A stretch of DNA of 10,783 bases from Planctomycetaceae bacterium (GTDB taxonomy: Bacteria; Planctomycetota; Planctomycetia; Planctomycetales; Planctomycetaceae), in contig JAGQQP010000089.1 in the NCBI GenBank assembly GCA_020426085.1, forward strand, positions 1-10,783, in the 5' to 3' direction. Both the position numbers and the translations under genes were made by a program. This document shows positions 1-6,392 of the stretch, piece after piece (positions within the stretch are counted from its first letter, which is position 1; the number at the start of each line of letters is the position of its first letter). A model generated the notes under the pieces. The model did not search any database. It was not told the origin of the DNA and saw only the letters and a program-made list of their open reading frames with translations.

Positions 1-66
1 AAGAAGCGTAAACTTTCGCCTGCCGAATTCGGCTATGCGGAATTTCCGGTTCTCGCTAATATTTAC
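1..66 (+). other. Probable 3' end or trailer of an upstream + strand gene
   Basis: A strong + strand terminator begins at 67, so a + strand gene should end at or before it. All three frames were read. Frame 3 stops with TAA at 9-11, leaving a trailer of about 55 nt, which matches the 30-60 nt stop-to-terminator spacing of other genes in this window. Frame 2 stops at 71-73, inside the terminator stem. Frame 1 stays open to 154-156 and runs right through the terminator, so it is less likely. Too little is present to identify the product. Confidence 0.35.
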
Positions 67-112
67 AAGCTAAGAGTATTTCAAATGATCGAAAATACTC
101 TTAGCTTTTTTT
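67..112 (+). terminator. Strong intrinsic terminator
   Basis: A perfect 15-bp stem (67-81 with 93-107) encloses an 11-nt loop (82-92). The right arm runs into a seven-T tract at 106-112. The T tract is only on the + side, so it ends a + strand transcript entering from the left. Confidence 0.85.
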
Positions 113-167
113 ACGTACCGGACACAGTCAGCCTGTCTGGTCAACGCAGCGTTTGAAAAGGGGAGAA

Positions 168-216
168 CCGATCCGGAAGACGTCCTGTTTGACTGGAACG
201 TCTGTAATGGGATCGG
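168..216 (+). other. Nested inverted repeat in the metallopeptidase leader
   Basis: An outer 7-bp stem (CCGATCC 168-174 with GGATCGG 210-216) encloses an inner 6-bp stem (AGACGT 178-183 with ACGTCT 198-203), with small internal loops. The structure lies about 90 nt upstream of the start codon at 307, in the untranslated region. It could be an RNA leader structure or a protein-binding site; no family is recognised. Confidence 0.35.
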
Positions 217-306
217 GACTGCAGAGATAGATTGAGTGTGGCGATGGTCAAGTGCGTGTGTTCCCGCGTTGTTGTGAAGTTGTAGCGGAAAGGATTCTGA
301 CGCAGC

Positions 307-900
307 ATGTCAACGAAGAAGCCCTTCAATTTCAGTCACGCCATGTATCATCTGTGCCGTGACATTTCGCGTCGGTTGCCCGAGTTTCATCACGTCAACA
401 TGGACCGCGTTGCCGTTGCCTTTGCCCAGGCCCGCCGCAACGTACCCTACGGCATGCAGGCAAAACTGACGCCGCTCCGGTTCGAGAATGGCGATCTACA
501 GACGACCCGCTATGGTCGCAAATGGACGGTGCAGCGGATCTACCAGGACCAGCAGGAGATGTTGTACATCCTGACGTTTTACCTGCCTCGCTTTTTGAAT
601 CATTCCCTGGAAGAAAAGCTGATCACCGTGGTCCACGAACTGTATCACATCAGCCCCGCCTTCGACGGCGACATCCGTCGCCTGGAAGGTCATTACCACG
701 TGCATTCTCACAGCCAGAAAGAGTACGATGCCCACATGGCGGTGCTGGTGAAAAAGTATCTGAAGCTGAATCCGCCGCTCGAATTGTATGCGTTCCTGAA
801 GTGCCGTTTCACAACTCTACAGAAAAAACATGGCGGCGTCGTGGGATTGCAGATTCCGATTCCGAAACTGATTCCCGTGGATGACTCTCGAATCGCGTAG
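307..900 (+). CDS. Putative zinc metallopeptidase, HELYH motif
   Basis: The 197-residue protein has an HExxH zinc-protease motif (HELYH, residues 110-114) preceded by a hydrophobic strand. It continues with FDGD (119-122), a cluster of histidines (H129, H131, H133, H135) and KEYD (138-141), any of which could supply the further zinc ligands. This layout resembles the family annotated as putative phage metallopeptidase, in which HExxH is followed by a short Gly/His-rich segment. No signal peptide or membrane segment is seen, so it is probably cytoplasmic. The substrate is unknown. The start ATG has a GGAAAGGA stretch 12 nt upstream, rather distant; an in-frame ATG at codon 13 is an alternative. 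No phage genes lie nearby. It is convergent with the 161-residue gene, 59 nt apart. Zinc-peptidase fold is likely; exact family moderate. Confidence 0.82.
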   Translation: MSTKKPFNFSHAMYHLCRDISRRLPEFHHVNMDRVAVAFAQARRNVPYGMQAKLTPLRFENGDLQTTRYGRKWTVQRIYQDQQEMLYILTFYLPRFLNHSLEEKLITVVHELYHISPAFDGDIRRLEGHYHVHSHSQKEYDAHMAVLVKKYLKLNPPLELYAFLKCRFTTLQKKHGGVVGLQIPIPKLIPVDDSRIA

Positions 901-959
901 TTGTTTCTTTAGCTGGCTTTCCATAAAGGTGCCGGGAATGCAGGTATGTCAAAATGCCT

Positions 960-1445
960 TCAGACCCACGGTTCCTTCCAGATCGGTGTTTCCTGATCGG
1001 GCAGGAAGAAAGCGGGGATGCCGTCACAGGTGGCGAAGGCGGCCTGGGGGCCAGATCGACTCGCAAGTGCTTTAGCAATCCGGACGATGAGTGTAATGTC
1101 GCCGTGCAGGCTCAAAAACTGGTTTTGATCTTTGTCTGTGAGACACTCAATACTGATAGACTCTTTCGGGCTGGTATGAGTACCACCGAAGGCCTGATTC
1201 ATCACAGGATCGTCGGATTCATATTTCCACTCAAAGGTTTCTACCGAATCAACCTGGGCACTAAAGTCGTCTTCTGAACCACTCAGATCGCTGGTAAAGC
1301 CGTTCAATGACTGCAAGGCTTTCTCGAGATCGGCGCGGCTTACGGTGCGCCCGACGGGTGTCTCCCGCGAAATCGGCACACCGCACTCGTGACTCCATTC
1401 CAGGAGTTGAGGTGTGACGGGCGTGAGAATGTAATTAATGCTCAT
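960..1445 (-). CDS. Hypothetical protein, last gene of the SDR cluster
   Basis: A 161-residue soluble protein that I do not recognise. It has no signal peptide or membrane segment. The N-terminus (MSINYILTPVTPQLLEW) looks like a compact fold start. The middle (about residues 45-75) is acidic, and a hydrophobic helix-like stretch (about 115-128) leads to a conserved-looking CDGIPAFF segment near the end. It starts 11 nt after the SDR stop. Its Shine-Dalgarno sequence AAGAAGGA (1451-1458 on the + strand, 5 nt from the ATG) overlaps the SDR stop codon, so translation of the two is probably coupled. Its size and shape recall small immunity-type or DUF proteins, but nothing identifies a partner. 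A + strand reading frame opposite it is judged a shadow. Confidence 0.78.
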   Translation of the reverse strand: MSINYILTPVTPQLLEWSHECGVPISRETPVGRTVSRADLEKALQSLNGFTSDLSGSEDDFSAQVDSVETFEWKYESDDPVMNQAFGGTHTSPKESISIECLTDKDQNQFLSLHGDITLIVRIAKALASRSGPQAAFATCDGIPAFFLPDQETPIWKEPWV

Positions 1446-1456
1446 GCGATTCCTTC

Positions 1457-2233
1457 TTAAGGTAGCATGCAGCGGCCGCCGGAGAGGACCATCGTCTGGC
1501 CTGTGGTGAAGTTGCTTTCTTCGGAGAGCAGGAACGTGACGATCGCTGCTACTTCTTCGGTGGTGCCCATGCGGGGGATGGGGGTGGCTTCGATGATTTT
1601 CTCCAGATCCTCCTGACTGACGGTGTCGAGGATCTCCGTTTCGATCAGACCGGGGGCGATCGCGTTCACGCGGATATTGTCCCGGGCCCAGGCGGTGGCA
1701 ATGCTCTGGGTGAAGGAGATCACGCCTGCTTTGCTGACCGCATATGCGATGGACTTAGGGCGGGGCTGCAGGCCGGAGAGGGAGCTCAGGTTGACGATCC
1801 TGCCGAACTGACGTTTCAACATGCCCGGTTTGACCCGCCAGGTGACCAGGAAGGTTCCCGTCAGATTCACATCCAGCATCTGCTGCCAGGAAGCCAGGTC
1901 GAGTTCTTCATGGGTCTGATAGATGAAGGTGCCCGAATTATTCACCAGAAGTTCGATGTCTCCCAGCTGCGCTTCGACCTCGCTGACCATGCGGTCGACT
2001 TCAGCTTCGACGGAGACATCACTTTGAACGACCATGCCGCTGCCACCCAGGGCTTCGATCTGTCTGAGTGTTTCCTCGGCGTCGGCTTTGCCGCTGCGAT
2101 AACTGACGGCAACGCGAGCGCCTTCCTGCGCCAGTCTCAGGCAACAGGCCCGGCCGATACCGCGGGAGCCGCCGGTGACTAATGCGACCCGGTTTTGAAA
2201 ACGCTGAGGATTAAATGTAGAAGCAGTCGTCAT
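1457..2233 (-). CDS. Short-chain dehydrogenase/reductase, FabG-like
   Basis: A classical SDR of 258 residues, the usual length. The cofactor-binding motif TGGSRGIG is at residues 20-27, the NNSG motif (normally NNAG) at 98-101, and the catalytic tetrad N123, S151, Y164 and K168 is complete with YxxxK spacing. PG at 194-195 and a C-terminal SGGR complete the Rossmann fold. An arginine after the second strand (R46) suggests NADPH preference. Such proteins are often called 3-oxoacyl-ACP reductase, but the true substrate cannot be read from sequence, and the gene is not next to other fatty-acid genes, so fabG is not assigned. It sits 46 nt downstream of the membrane-protein gene and 11 nt upstream of the 161-residue gene, consistent with one operon. 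The ATG has only a weak GGGA-type ribosome site. Confidence 0.93.
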   Translation of the reverse strand: MTTASTFNPQRFQNRVALVTGGSRGIGRACCLRLAQEGARVAVSYRSGKADAEETLRQIEALGGSGMVVQSDVSVEAEVDRMVSEVEAQLGDIELLVNNSGTFIYQTHEELDLASWQQMLDVNLTGTFLVTWRVKPGMLKRQFGRIVNLSSLSGLQPRPKSIAYAVSKAGVISFTQSIATAWARDNIRVNAIAPGLIETEILDTVSQEDLEKIIEATPIPRMGTTEEVAAIVTFLLSEESNFTTGQTMVLSGGRCMLP

Positions 2234-2279
2234 GGTGTGTAGATCCCGTTTGCTGAAGTAACAAAATGATTGTGGTCTC

Positions 2280-2717
2280 TTAACGCAGTTTGTAGTATTT
2301 TTTCGGTGCGACGAGCGTCAGTACCTGGGGGCCGACGATGAGGAACATGATCAGCGCGCAGGCAACCGCAGAGCCGGCGACGACAGGCAGCGTACTCTTT
2401 TTCAGGAACAGCGGGCCGAGGAACGAGCCGGCAATCAGTCCGATCAACGGGGAGATCCAGAGCCACCAGTACGTATAAATCGCGGGGACCTTCGTGCGGA
2501 GCCGCTTACGGTAAGCGTCCAGTGGTTCCTTTGTGTCTTCCCAGTAGAAGGTTTTTAAGGCACGCGGTCCGCCACAGGAGGCGCAGACGGTGCCCAGGCA
2601 GAGCTTAAAGGGATTACATAAGCCTTCAAAGTCTTCGCCGTTGACCTGTGTTCCCTGTTTGCATTTTTTGTGGATGTAGACACGCCCGACTTTCAGGCTG
2701 TAAGAAGATTTCGCCAT
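2280..2717 (-). CDS. Cysteine-rich two-helix membrane protein, unknown function
   Basis: The 145-residue protein has an N-terminal soluble part with cysteines at 19, 34, 40, 45 and 48, including a CxxC (CASC, 45-48), suggesting a zinc-ribbon or other metal site. A basic, Tyr/Trp-rich linker follows. Two hydrophobic helices lie at about 84-105 and 110-131, separated by a short KKSTLP turn, and a basic tail (KKYYKLR) ends the protein. By the positive-inside rule both ends are probably cytoplasmic, making this a helical hairpin anchor carrying a metal-binding head. The family is not recognised. It is the first gene of the minus-strand cluster and precedes the SDR by 46 nt. A candidate promoter lies about 100 nt upstream. 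The ribosome site before the ATG is weak. Confidence 0.78.
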   Translation of the reverse strand: MAKSSYSLKVGRVYIHKKCKQGTQVNGEDFEGLCNPFKLCLGTVCASCGGPRALKTFYWEDTKEPLDAYRKRLRTKVPAIYTYWWLWISPLIGLIAGSFLGPLFLKKSTLPVVAGSAVACALIMFLIVGPQVLTLVAPKKYYKLR

Positions 2718-2814
2718 GCTGTTCTCGCTTTGATCAATGTATCGTCATTGACTGTTTATGGGATCCGGCGCGTCGCTGCCGTAGCCCTTGTTCAAGCGTG
2801 CCTGCTGAAGATCT

Positions 2815-2844
2815 ATTGTAAACAGTCTGTTGATACAGTGACCA
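2815..2844 (-). promoter_or_regulatory. Candidate sigma-70-type promoter with internal operator-like repeat
   Basis: Reading the minus strand, TACAAT (2815-2820) is a 5/6 match to the -10 box and TGGTCA (2839-2844) a 4/6 match to the -35 box, 18 nt apart. A 5-1-5 inverted repeat (AACAG-T-CTGTT, 2821-2831) sits inside the spacer, where a repressor could act. It would drive the three-gene cluster with a leader of about 90 nt. It was found by eye and is not proven. Confidence 0.3.
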
Positions 2845-2907
2845 GTGTGCTGGCAGGGCTGCGTGGCGGTTTCTGAATGGAAAGCGGGTTTAAGTCACCG
2901 CGCATGC

Positions 2908-2945
2908 AAAAACCGACGATTCTTTCACCCGGTTAGAATCATCGG
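2908..2945 (-). terminator. Intrinsic terminator after the lipoprotein gene
   Basis: An 11-bp stem with one mismatch/wobble position (2913-2923 with 2935-2945) has an 11-nt loop. On the minus strand it runs into a five-U tract (AAAAA at 2908-2912 on +). It lies about 60 nt past the stop of the minus-strand lipoprotein gene. Confidence 0.75.
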
Positions 2946-3006
2946 CTTTGCTGGTGGGTAGACTTATATTTTCAGCTTGCTGCTGTCAGAGCCTCGTGTC
3001 TGAAGA

Positions 3007-3591
3007 TTATTCAGACTGAGGACCGGCACAGCGGATGAGGTGGTCATGGTCGATGTAAACCACTTCTTTGGTCTGGTCATTGTGTGAGAATGGGACAGGC
3101 CAGTCAGAGCGAATTGTTTTGTCGTAGTACACGGTGCACTTGTAGTGACAGTGGTGCTGACGAGCTGGTCCCACCATCGGATAGAAACGGCATTCGCCAA
3201 TCCGGTCCACAATCGGTTCGACAACCATGCGGACGTTGTTGCGAGTGGTTTCTGCCAGGAACCAGACTCCGCCACCGGTTTTGTCCGGCAGGGCACGAAT
3301 GACTTCATCCGGGCTGGGAGGATCAAGACAGAACAGGGGAGCGTGTTCGCCTTCTACGGGATCGAGAATCATCGCTTTGTCGTAGCGTTCTTCTTCCCAG
3401 TAGGTGTCTTCGATTAACTGTGACCAGTAAGCCGTCACAGGAATCAGAGGAGTGGTACGCCAGAAAACCGATCCGGCATAAGTCACTTCAATGAAGCCTT
3501 TGACCAGCGTACAGCCACTGGTGTTGAGTGTTAACAAGCAGGCACAGCCCAAAAGCAAAGCACGGCTGAATTGCTTCCCGATTTTGAACAT
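3007..3591 (-). CDS. Small lipoprotein, unknown function
   Basis: The start chosen is the ATG at 3589-3591 because a strong GGAGG lies 7 nt upstream and the product then opens with a typical lipoprotein signal: MFKIGK, a hydrophobic core (residues 10-22), then TSGC with Cys27 as the lipidation site. A frame extension to 3735 would put 48 hydrophilic residues ahead of the signal and is rejected. The mature part of about 168 residues has several cysteines (for example in FCLDPP, ECRFYP and HCHYKC), aromatic residues and an HH-H cluster, which could form disulfides or bind metal. No domain is recognised. It should be anchored in a cell-envelope membrane. It is a single-gene unit with its own terminator, separate from the BON gene, which ends in a terminator upstream. 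Confidence 0.82.
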   Translation of the reverse strand: MFKIGKQFSRALLLGCACLLTLNTSGCTLVKGFIEVTYAGSVFWRTTPLIPVTAYWSQLIEDTYWEEERYDKAMILDPVEGEHAPLFCLDPPSPDEVIRALPDKTGGGVWFLAETTRNNVRMVVEPIVDRIGECRFYPMVGPARQHHCHYKCTVYYDKTIRSDWPVPFSHNDQTKEVVYIDHDHLIRCAGPQSE

Positions 3592-3598
3592 CCTTCTT

Positions 3599-3603
3599 CC
3601 TCC
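3599..3603 (-). promoter_or_regulatory. Shine-Dalgarno GGAGG deciding the lipoprotein start
   Basis: GGAGG on the minus strand, inside GGAGGAAGAAGG, lies 7 nt before the ATG at 3591. It supports the short start giving a 194-residue lipoprotein over the longer frame from 3735. Confidence 0.8.
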
Positions 3604-3777
3604 GGGTGATTTTAACGTCGTCATGATATGAGGGGAGACTTCGTTTTCAGTGTTAGTGAGCGAATTGCTCTGGTAAGGAAATGTCACGGTCTGACGGTCG
3701 GCATCCTGCCTGTAATTGTCGGAACATGATTCCATATTCTTCTTATCGGACGCTTTGTCAGATAACCTTGTGAGAAT

Positions 3778-3795
3778 TTGACGATTTTGACGATT
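3778..3795. repeat. Tandem 9-bp direct repeat TTGACGATT x2
   Basis: Two head-to-tail copies of TTGACGATT lie between the lipoprotein gene and the BON terminator. On the + strand each copy carries a TTGACG -35-like box, with GATAAAAT (3801-3808) downstream. On the minus strand it lies far upstream of the lipoprotein gene and may be a regulator site. Confidence 0.5.
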
Positions 3796-3852
3796 TAACG
3801 GATAAAATCTGCTTTACGCCTTTTGCGGGCCGTCTGACCGCTGCTGCACTAT

Positions 3853-3891
3853 AAAAAATGCCTTCCAGGAAGCGTTTTTCCTGAAAGGCAT
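3853..3891 (-). terminator. Intrinsic terminator after the BON gene
   Basis: A 13-bp stem with one imperfect pair (3858-3870 with 3879-3891) has an 8-nt loop and is followed on the minus strand by a six-U tract (A run 3853-3858 on +). It is 30 nt past the stop of the BON-domain gene. On the + side only CGTTTTG follows, so it could be weakly bidirectional. Confidence 0.8.
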
Positions 3892-3921
3892 CGTTTTGCA
3901 GTCTTTTTGAATCCTGGTGGA

Positions 3922-5100
3922 TTACCAGTTCTTGGGATTCATGAACCACCACCAGCGGTCTGTCCGAGGACGGAAGTTCAATTTCCATGATCCATCATCC
4001 CATTCCAGTTGAGCCTGTCGCCATCCCAGTGGTACCTGTGGGTAGGGATAGAAAGGTCCGATGTAAGGGAAGGCACTGGCAGAATACTCACTGGGGTATG
4101 CTACCTGAGCATAGTTAGGATAGTTAGCATAGGTTGGCCAGGCTGATTCTGGCAGGTGTGGGCTGTTGTAAACCTGGCTTGTTGGTCCAGGTCCCATTGC
4201 CGGGTGAGCCCCCATCATACCTGGATGTCCTGGAGGTGGTCCCATCGCGGGAGGTCCAGCAGGACCAGGACTTGGAGCCTGGTAGTTCATGTAGTTAGTC
4301 GGCTGAATCAGGGAAGCCTGCTGAGGAGCAGCCTGCATGACCTGCAGGTTGTTTTCTACAGCCCGGACCCCCGGAACCTGTCGAGCAATCTGGGTTGCCA
4401 TCTGTTTTTCCTGAGGAGAACCGATGGCTCCCTGCAGGATGGCAGTTCCGTTTTTGAAGCGAATTTCGACTTCATGAGCCGAAGCCAGGGCAGGCCCTAA
4501 AGCTTTAGCCAGCTGTTCTGCCATCTGCTGATTGTTTGCGGCAGGTGCTGCACTGCGAGGTGCAGGAGCCTGATAGGCAACCGTTTCGATGTTAGAACGT
4601 CGATTTTCCACAGATTGTTCAAATTGAGCCTGTTTCAGAGAGCCTTTCAGGAAAGGATCGGTCGCAGACGCCTGAGTGATCTCATTTGTTCTACGGAAAG
4701 GGTTCAAACTTGATTTCTGTGATTCTGGTCCCCTTGCAGGAGCAGAATTTGCAGCGACTTCAGTGACTTCGAGGCGATTATCGACTCGTGTGACACCTTC
4801 GATTTGTGAGATCAATCTGGTGGCCTGAGCTTTTTGAGCTGCCGTTGGGATTTTACCCGACAGAACGGCGACACCCTTATTATACTCGATTTCCATGTTG
4901 TAACCGGTTAACCGGGCTGATCTCAGAGCGTCGGCGATTTCATTCGCTACTTTCTGATTACTGGTTACTCTGCCCGATACAGCGGTCGAACTAGACTGTT
5001 CAGATTTCTTTGAGAAGAAATCCAAGGGTCCGGCCATTGTGATACCGGGAGTCACCGCCATGATCCCCAGCGTCAAGACCCACTTACGATACCGTTTCAT
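3922..5100 (-). CDS. Secreted two-BON-domain protein with aromatic tail
   Basis: The 392-residue protein starts at the ATG at 5098-5100, which has GGAG 6 nt upstream; the alternative TTG six codons earlier lacks this. A Sec signal (MKRYRK, hydrophobic 8-22, AMAG-like cleavage near A23) is followed by two BON domains, about residues 49-112 and 190-255. Each has the pattern amphipathic helix, GxAxLxG(K/A)I turn, helix, and a (G)VxxVxN(R/N)L strand. BON domains bind membranes or phospholipids in the cell envelope, as in OsmY. A Pro/Gly/Met-rich low-complexity segment (about 264-305) leads to a Tyr/Pro-rich stretch and a C-terminal motif, LGWRQAQLEWDDGSWKLNF, ending in WWWF. This last module looks like a conserved planctomycete envelope tail, though that is from memory. 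It is monocistronic with a clear terminator. Role in envelope maintenance is inferred. Confidence 0.88.
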   Translation of the reverse strand: MKRYRKWVLTLGIMAVTPGITMAGPLDFFSKKSEQSSSTAVSGRVTSNQKVANEIADALRSARLTGYNMEIEYNKGVAVLSGKIPTAAQKAQATRLISQIEGVTRVDNRLEVTEVAANSAPARGPESQKSSLNPFRRTNEITQASATDPFLKGSLKQAQFEQSVENRRSNIETVAYQAPAPRSAAPAANNQQMAEQLAKALGPALASAHEVEIRFKNGTAILQGAIGSPQEKQMATQIARQVPGVRAVENNLQVMQAAPQQASLIQPTNYMNYQAPSPGPAGPPAMGPPPGHPGMMGAHPAMGPGPTSQVYNSPHLPESAWPTYANYPNYAQVAYPSEYSASAFPYIGPFYPYPQVPLGWRQAQLEWDDGSWKLNFRPRTDRWWWFMNPKNW

Positions 5101-5751
5101 GAACAACTCCGTTCCCAATTGAGTTTATTATGTTTTCGTCCATTACATCCGAGCGATATCTCTCGTCAGGTTTACACGGTGAGTCTTTCCTGCTGCGCAA
5201 ACGAAACAATGAGATTGCTATCATGATTGATCGGTCATCTGGGTCCGGTTAAACAAGTTATTCTGATTATTTCGAAGAAATTGGTTAAATGTTTCCGGTG
5301 AAAATCAAGGCAAATTCCGTTAAGTGTATTTAAATCAATGGGTTATGTTAATTGTTCCGTTCAGAAGTGTTTTGGGGAATGCTACACGTAATAGAGGTCT
5401 TCCAGGCAGGAATAGTGATCAAAAGTGTTGTGCCAGGCGTGTTAACTGGAAAATGTGCGCGTGTTCCCAGGGAGTGCTGATCGACGGGGTCAGGAAATCA
5501 GGTGATTTTCCCACCGGGAGATGTAAAAAAAAACATTCTTCGGCGATTGAGAACTTCTCTATGCGTAGTCATTCCAGAAATGAAATGTTATGCTAGCACG
5601 CATCCAGCAGGCAATTTTGCGCTGACAGTGCCGGAATTCCCCAGGTAAGAGTTGCTGGGTATGGTGTTTCCTGACTGGATTCAGGCTCAATGCCCGAGGG
5701 TGTTCCTATATCAACTAACTAATAGAGTTCTATTTAACCAAAGAATACACA
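5101..5751. other. 651-nt intergenic region between divergent genes
   Basis: This region separates the divergent BON gene (minus) and the Lys/Asp-rich protein gene (+), so promoters for both should be here. I see no convincing gene. A 90-codon frame (5324-5596, +) begins at ATT/ATG-like codons without a ribosome site and has an unprotein-like Cys/Arg composition. Small features are an imperfect inverted repeat at about 5493-5511, an A run at 5525-5533, and AATAGA-GT-TCTATT (5721-5734), a 6-2-6 palindrome 18 nt before the ATG at 5752 that could be an operator. No clear -35/-10 pair stands out. Confidence 0.6.
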
Positions 5752-6258
5752 ATGGCTCGAAAGTCTCCCAGTCGTCTGGAAATGCGTCGTCAGGCGGAAG
5801 CCGCTGAAGCGGAATCAAAAACATCGCCCAAGAAAAAAGCCACTAAAAAGAAGAAGGCGACCCGTAAAAAGAAGGCCGCCAAGGCTGAAGTACGGCGCCG
5901 CCTGTTCTGGGGTGTGTTTACCGGCAGTATGAAAGAGGAATCACGGTTTGCTTACGACCAGCGAGATGCTGCCGTCGAACGCATCGAACAGTTGCGGCTT
6001 AAAAACGCAAAGAAACTGTATTTCATTCAGCCGATTAAAGAATCTCTGGATGGAGAAACTGCCGTTACCAGAGTCCCGGTCGATGATGATGATGTCGATG
6101 ACGTAGAAACAGATGAACTCGCCAAAGTCGATGACGACGACGATGTAGACGTCGATGCCGTTGACGATGATATCGATGATGTAGACGACCTGGATGATGG
6201 CGATGACGGCGATGATCTTGGGGATGACGATGAAGATCTGGATGAGGATCTTGACTAA
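5752..6258 (+). CDS. Lys-rich/Asp-rich bipolar protein, histone H1-like N-terminus
   Basis: The 168-residue protein has three parts. Residues 22-50 are a basic run of KKKAT/KKKA repeats ending in RRR, like histone H1 C-tails and bacterial Hc1-type proteins. Residues 51-107 form a small folded-looking part (LFWGVFTGSMKEESRFAYDQ, then a helix, then KKLYFIQPIKE). Residues 108-168 are almost entirely Asp with Val/Leu/Gly spacers, encoded by GAT/GAC runs. The polarity suggests DNA or RNA binding by the N-terminus with the acidic tail masking it or binding basic partners. It is not recognised as a named family. No clear Shine-Dalgarno precedes the ATG at 5752 (AACCAAAGAATACACA), which is unusual here. 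It has its own terminator 38 nt past the stop and no operon partner. Function is inferred only from charge. Confidence 0.8.
   Translation: MARKSPSRLEMRRQAEAAEAESKTSPKKKATKKKKATRKKKAAKAEVRRRLFWGVFTGSMKEESRFAYDQRDAAVERIEQLRLKNAKKLYFIQPIKESLDGETAVTRVPVDDDDVDDVETDELAKVDDDDDVDVDAVDDDIDDVDDLDDGDDGDDLGDDDEDLDEDLD
6081..6258 (+). repeat. Low-complexity GAT/GAC tract coding Asp-rich tail
   Basis: About 178 nt of irregular GATGAY repeats encode the Asp-rich tail of the gene in which it lies. The variation between GAT, GAC and GAA codons and the Val/Leu spacers indicates selection on the protein and not pure slippage, but the tract may still vary in length between strains. Confidence 0.7.
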
Positions 6259-6295
6259 TTTCCTGTTTTCAGATGCCCTGAAATAGTTTTACAAT

Positions 6296-6331
6296 AACCC
6301 CACTATTCAAGTTTGAATTGTGGGGTTTTTT
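6296..6331 (+). terminator. Intrinsic terminator after the Lys/Asp-rich gene
   Basis: A 15-bp stem with one mismatch (6296-6310 with 6313-6327) is GC-rich at the base (AACCCCAC/GTGGGGTT) and followed by T6326-T6331. It lies 38 nt past the stop at 6258 and 61 nt before the next ATG at 6393, so the next gene needs its own promoter or some read-through. Confidence 0.85.
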
Positions 6332-6392
6332 CTTTCGATTTTGAACACCCTGGAACTGAGTGCTTCTGCTGTCCATTGATAAGGTCCGTCTA

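Noticed and set aside
1..156. Open + frame 1 from the window edge to TGA at 154-156
   Set aside because: It runs straight through a very strong terminator, so translation there is unlikely; another frame probably holds the upstream gene's end.
954..1277. 107-codon + frame opposite the 161-residue gene
   Set aside because: The minus-strand gene has a good ribosome site and operon spacing and encodes a more protein-like sequence.
3592..3735. N-terminal extension of the lipoprotein frame to an ATG at 3735
   Set aside because: It would bury the signal peptide behind 48 hydrophilic residues; the internal ATG has a near-perfect ribosome site.
5324..5596. 90-codon + frame in the intergenic region
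   Set aside because: No ribosome site, Cys/Arg-heavy and unprotein-like composition, and crosses a run of A.
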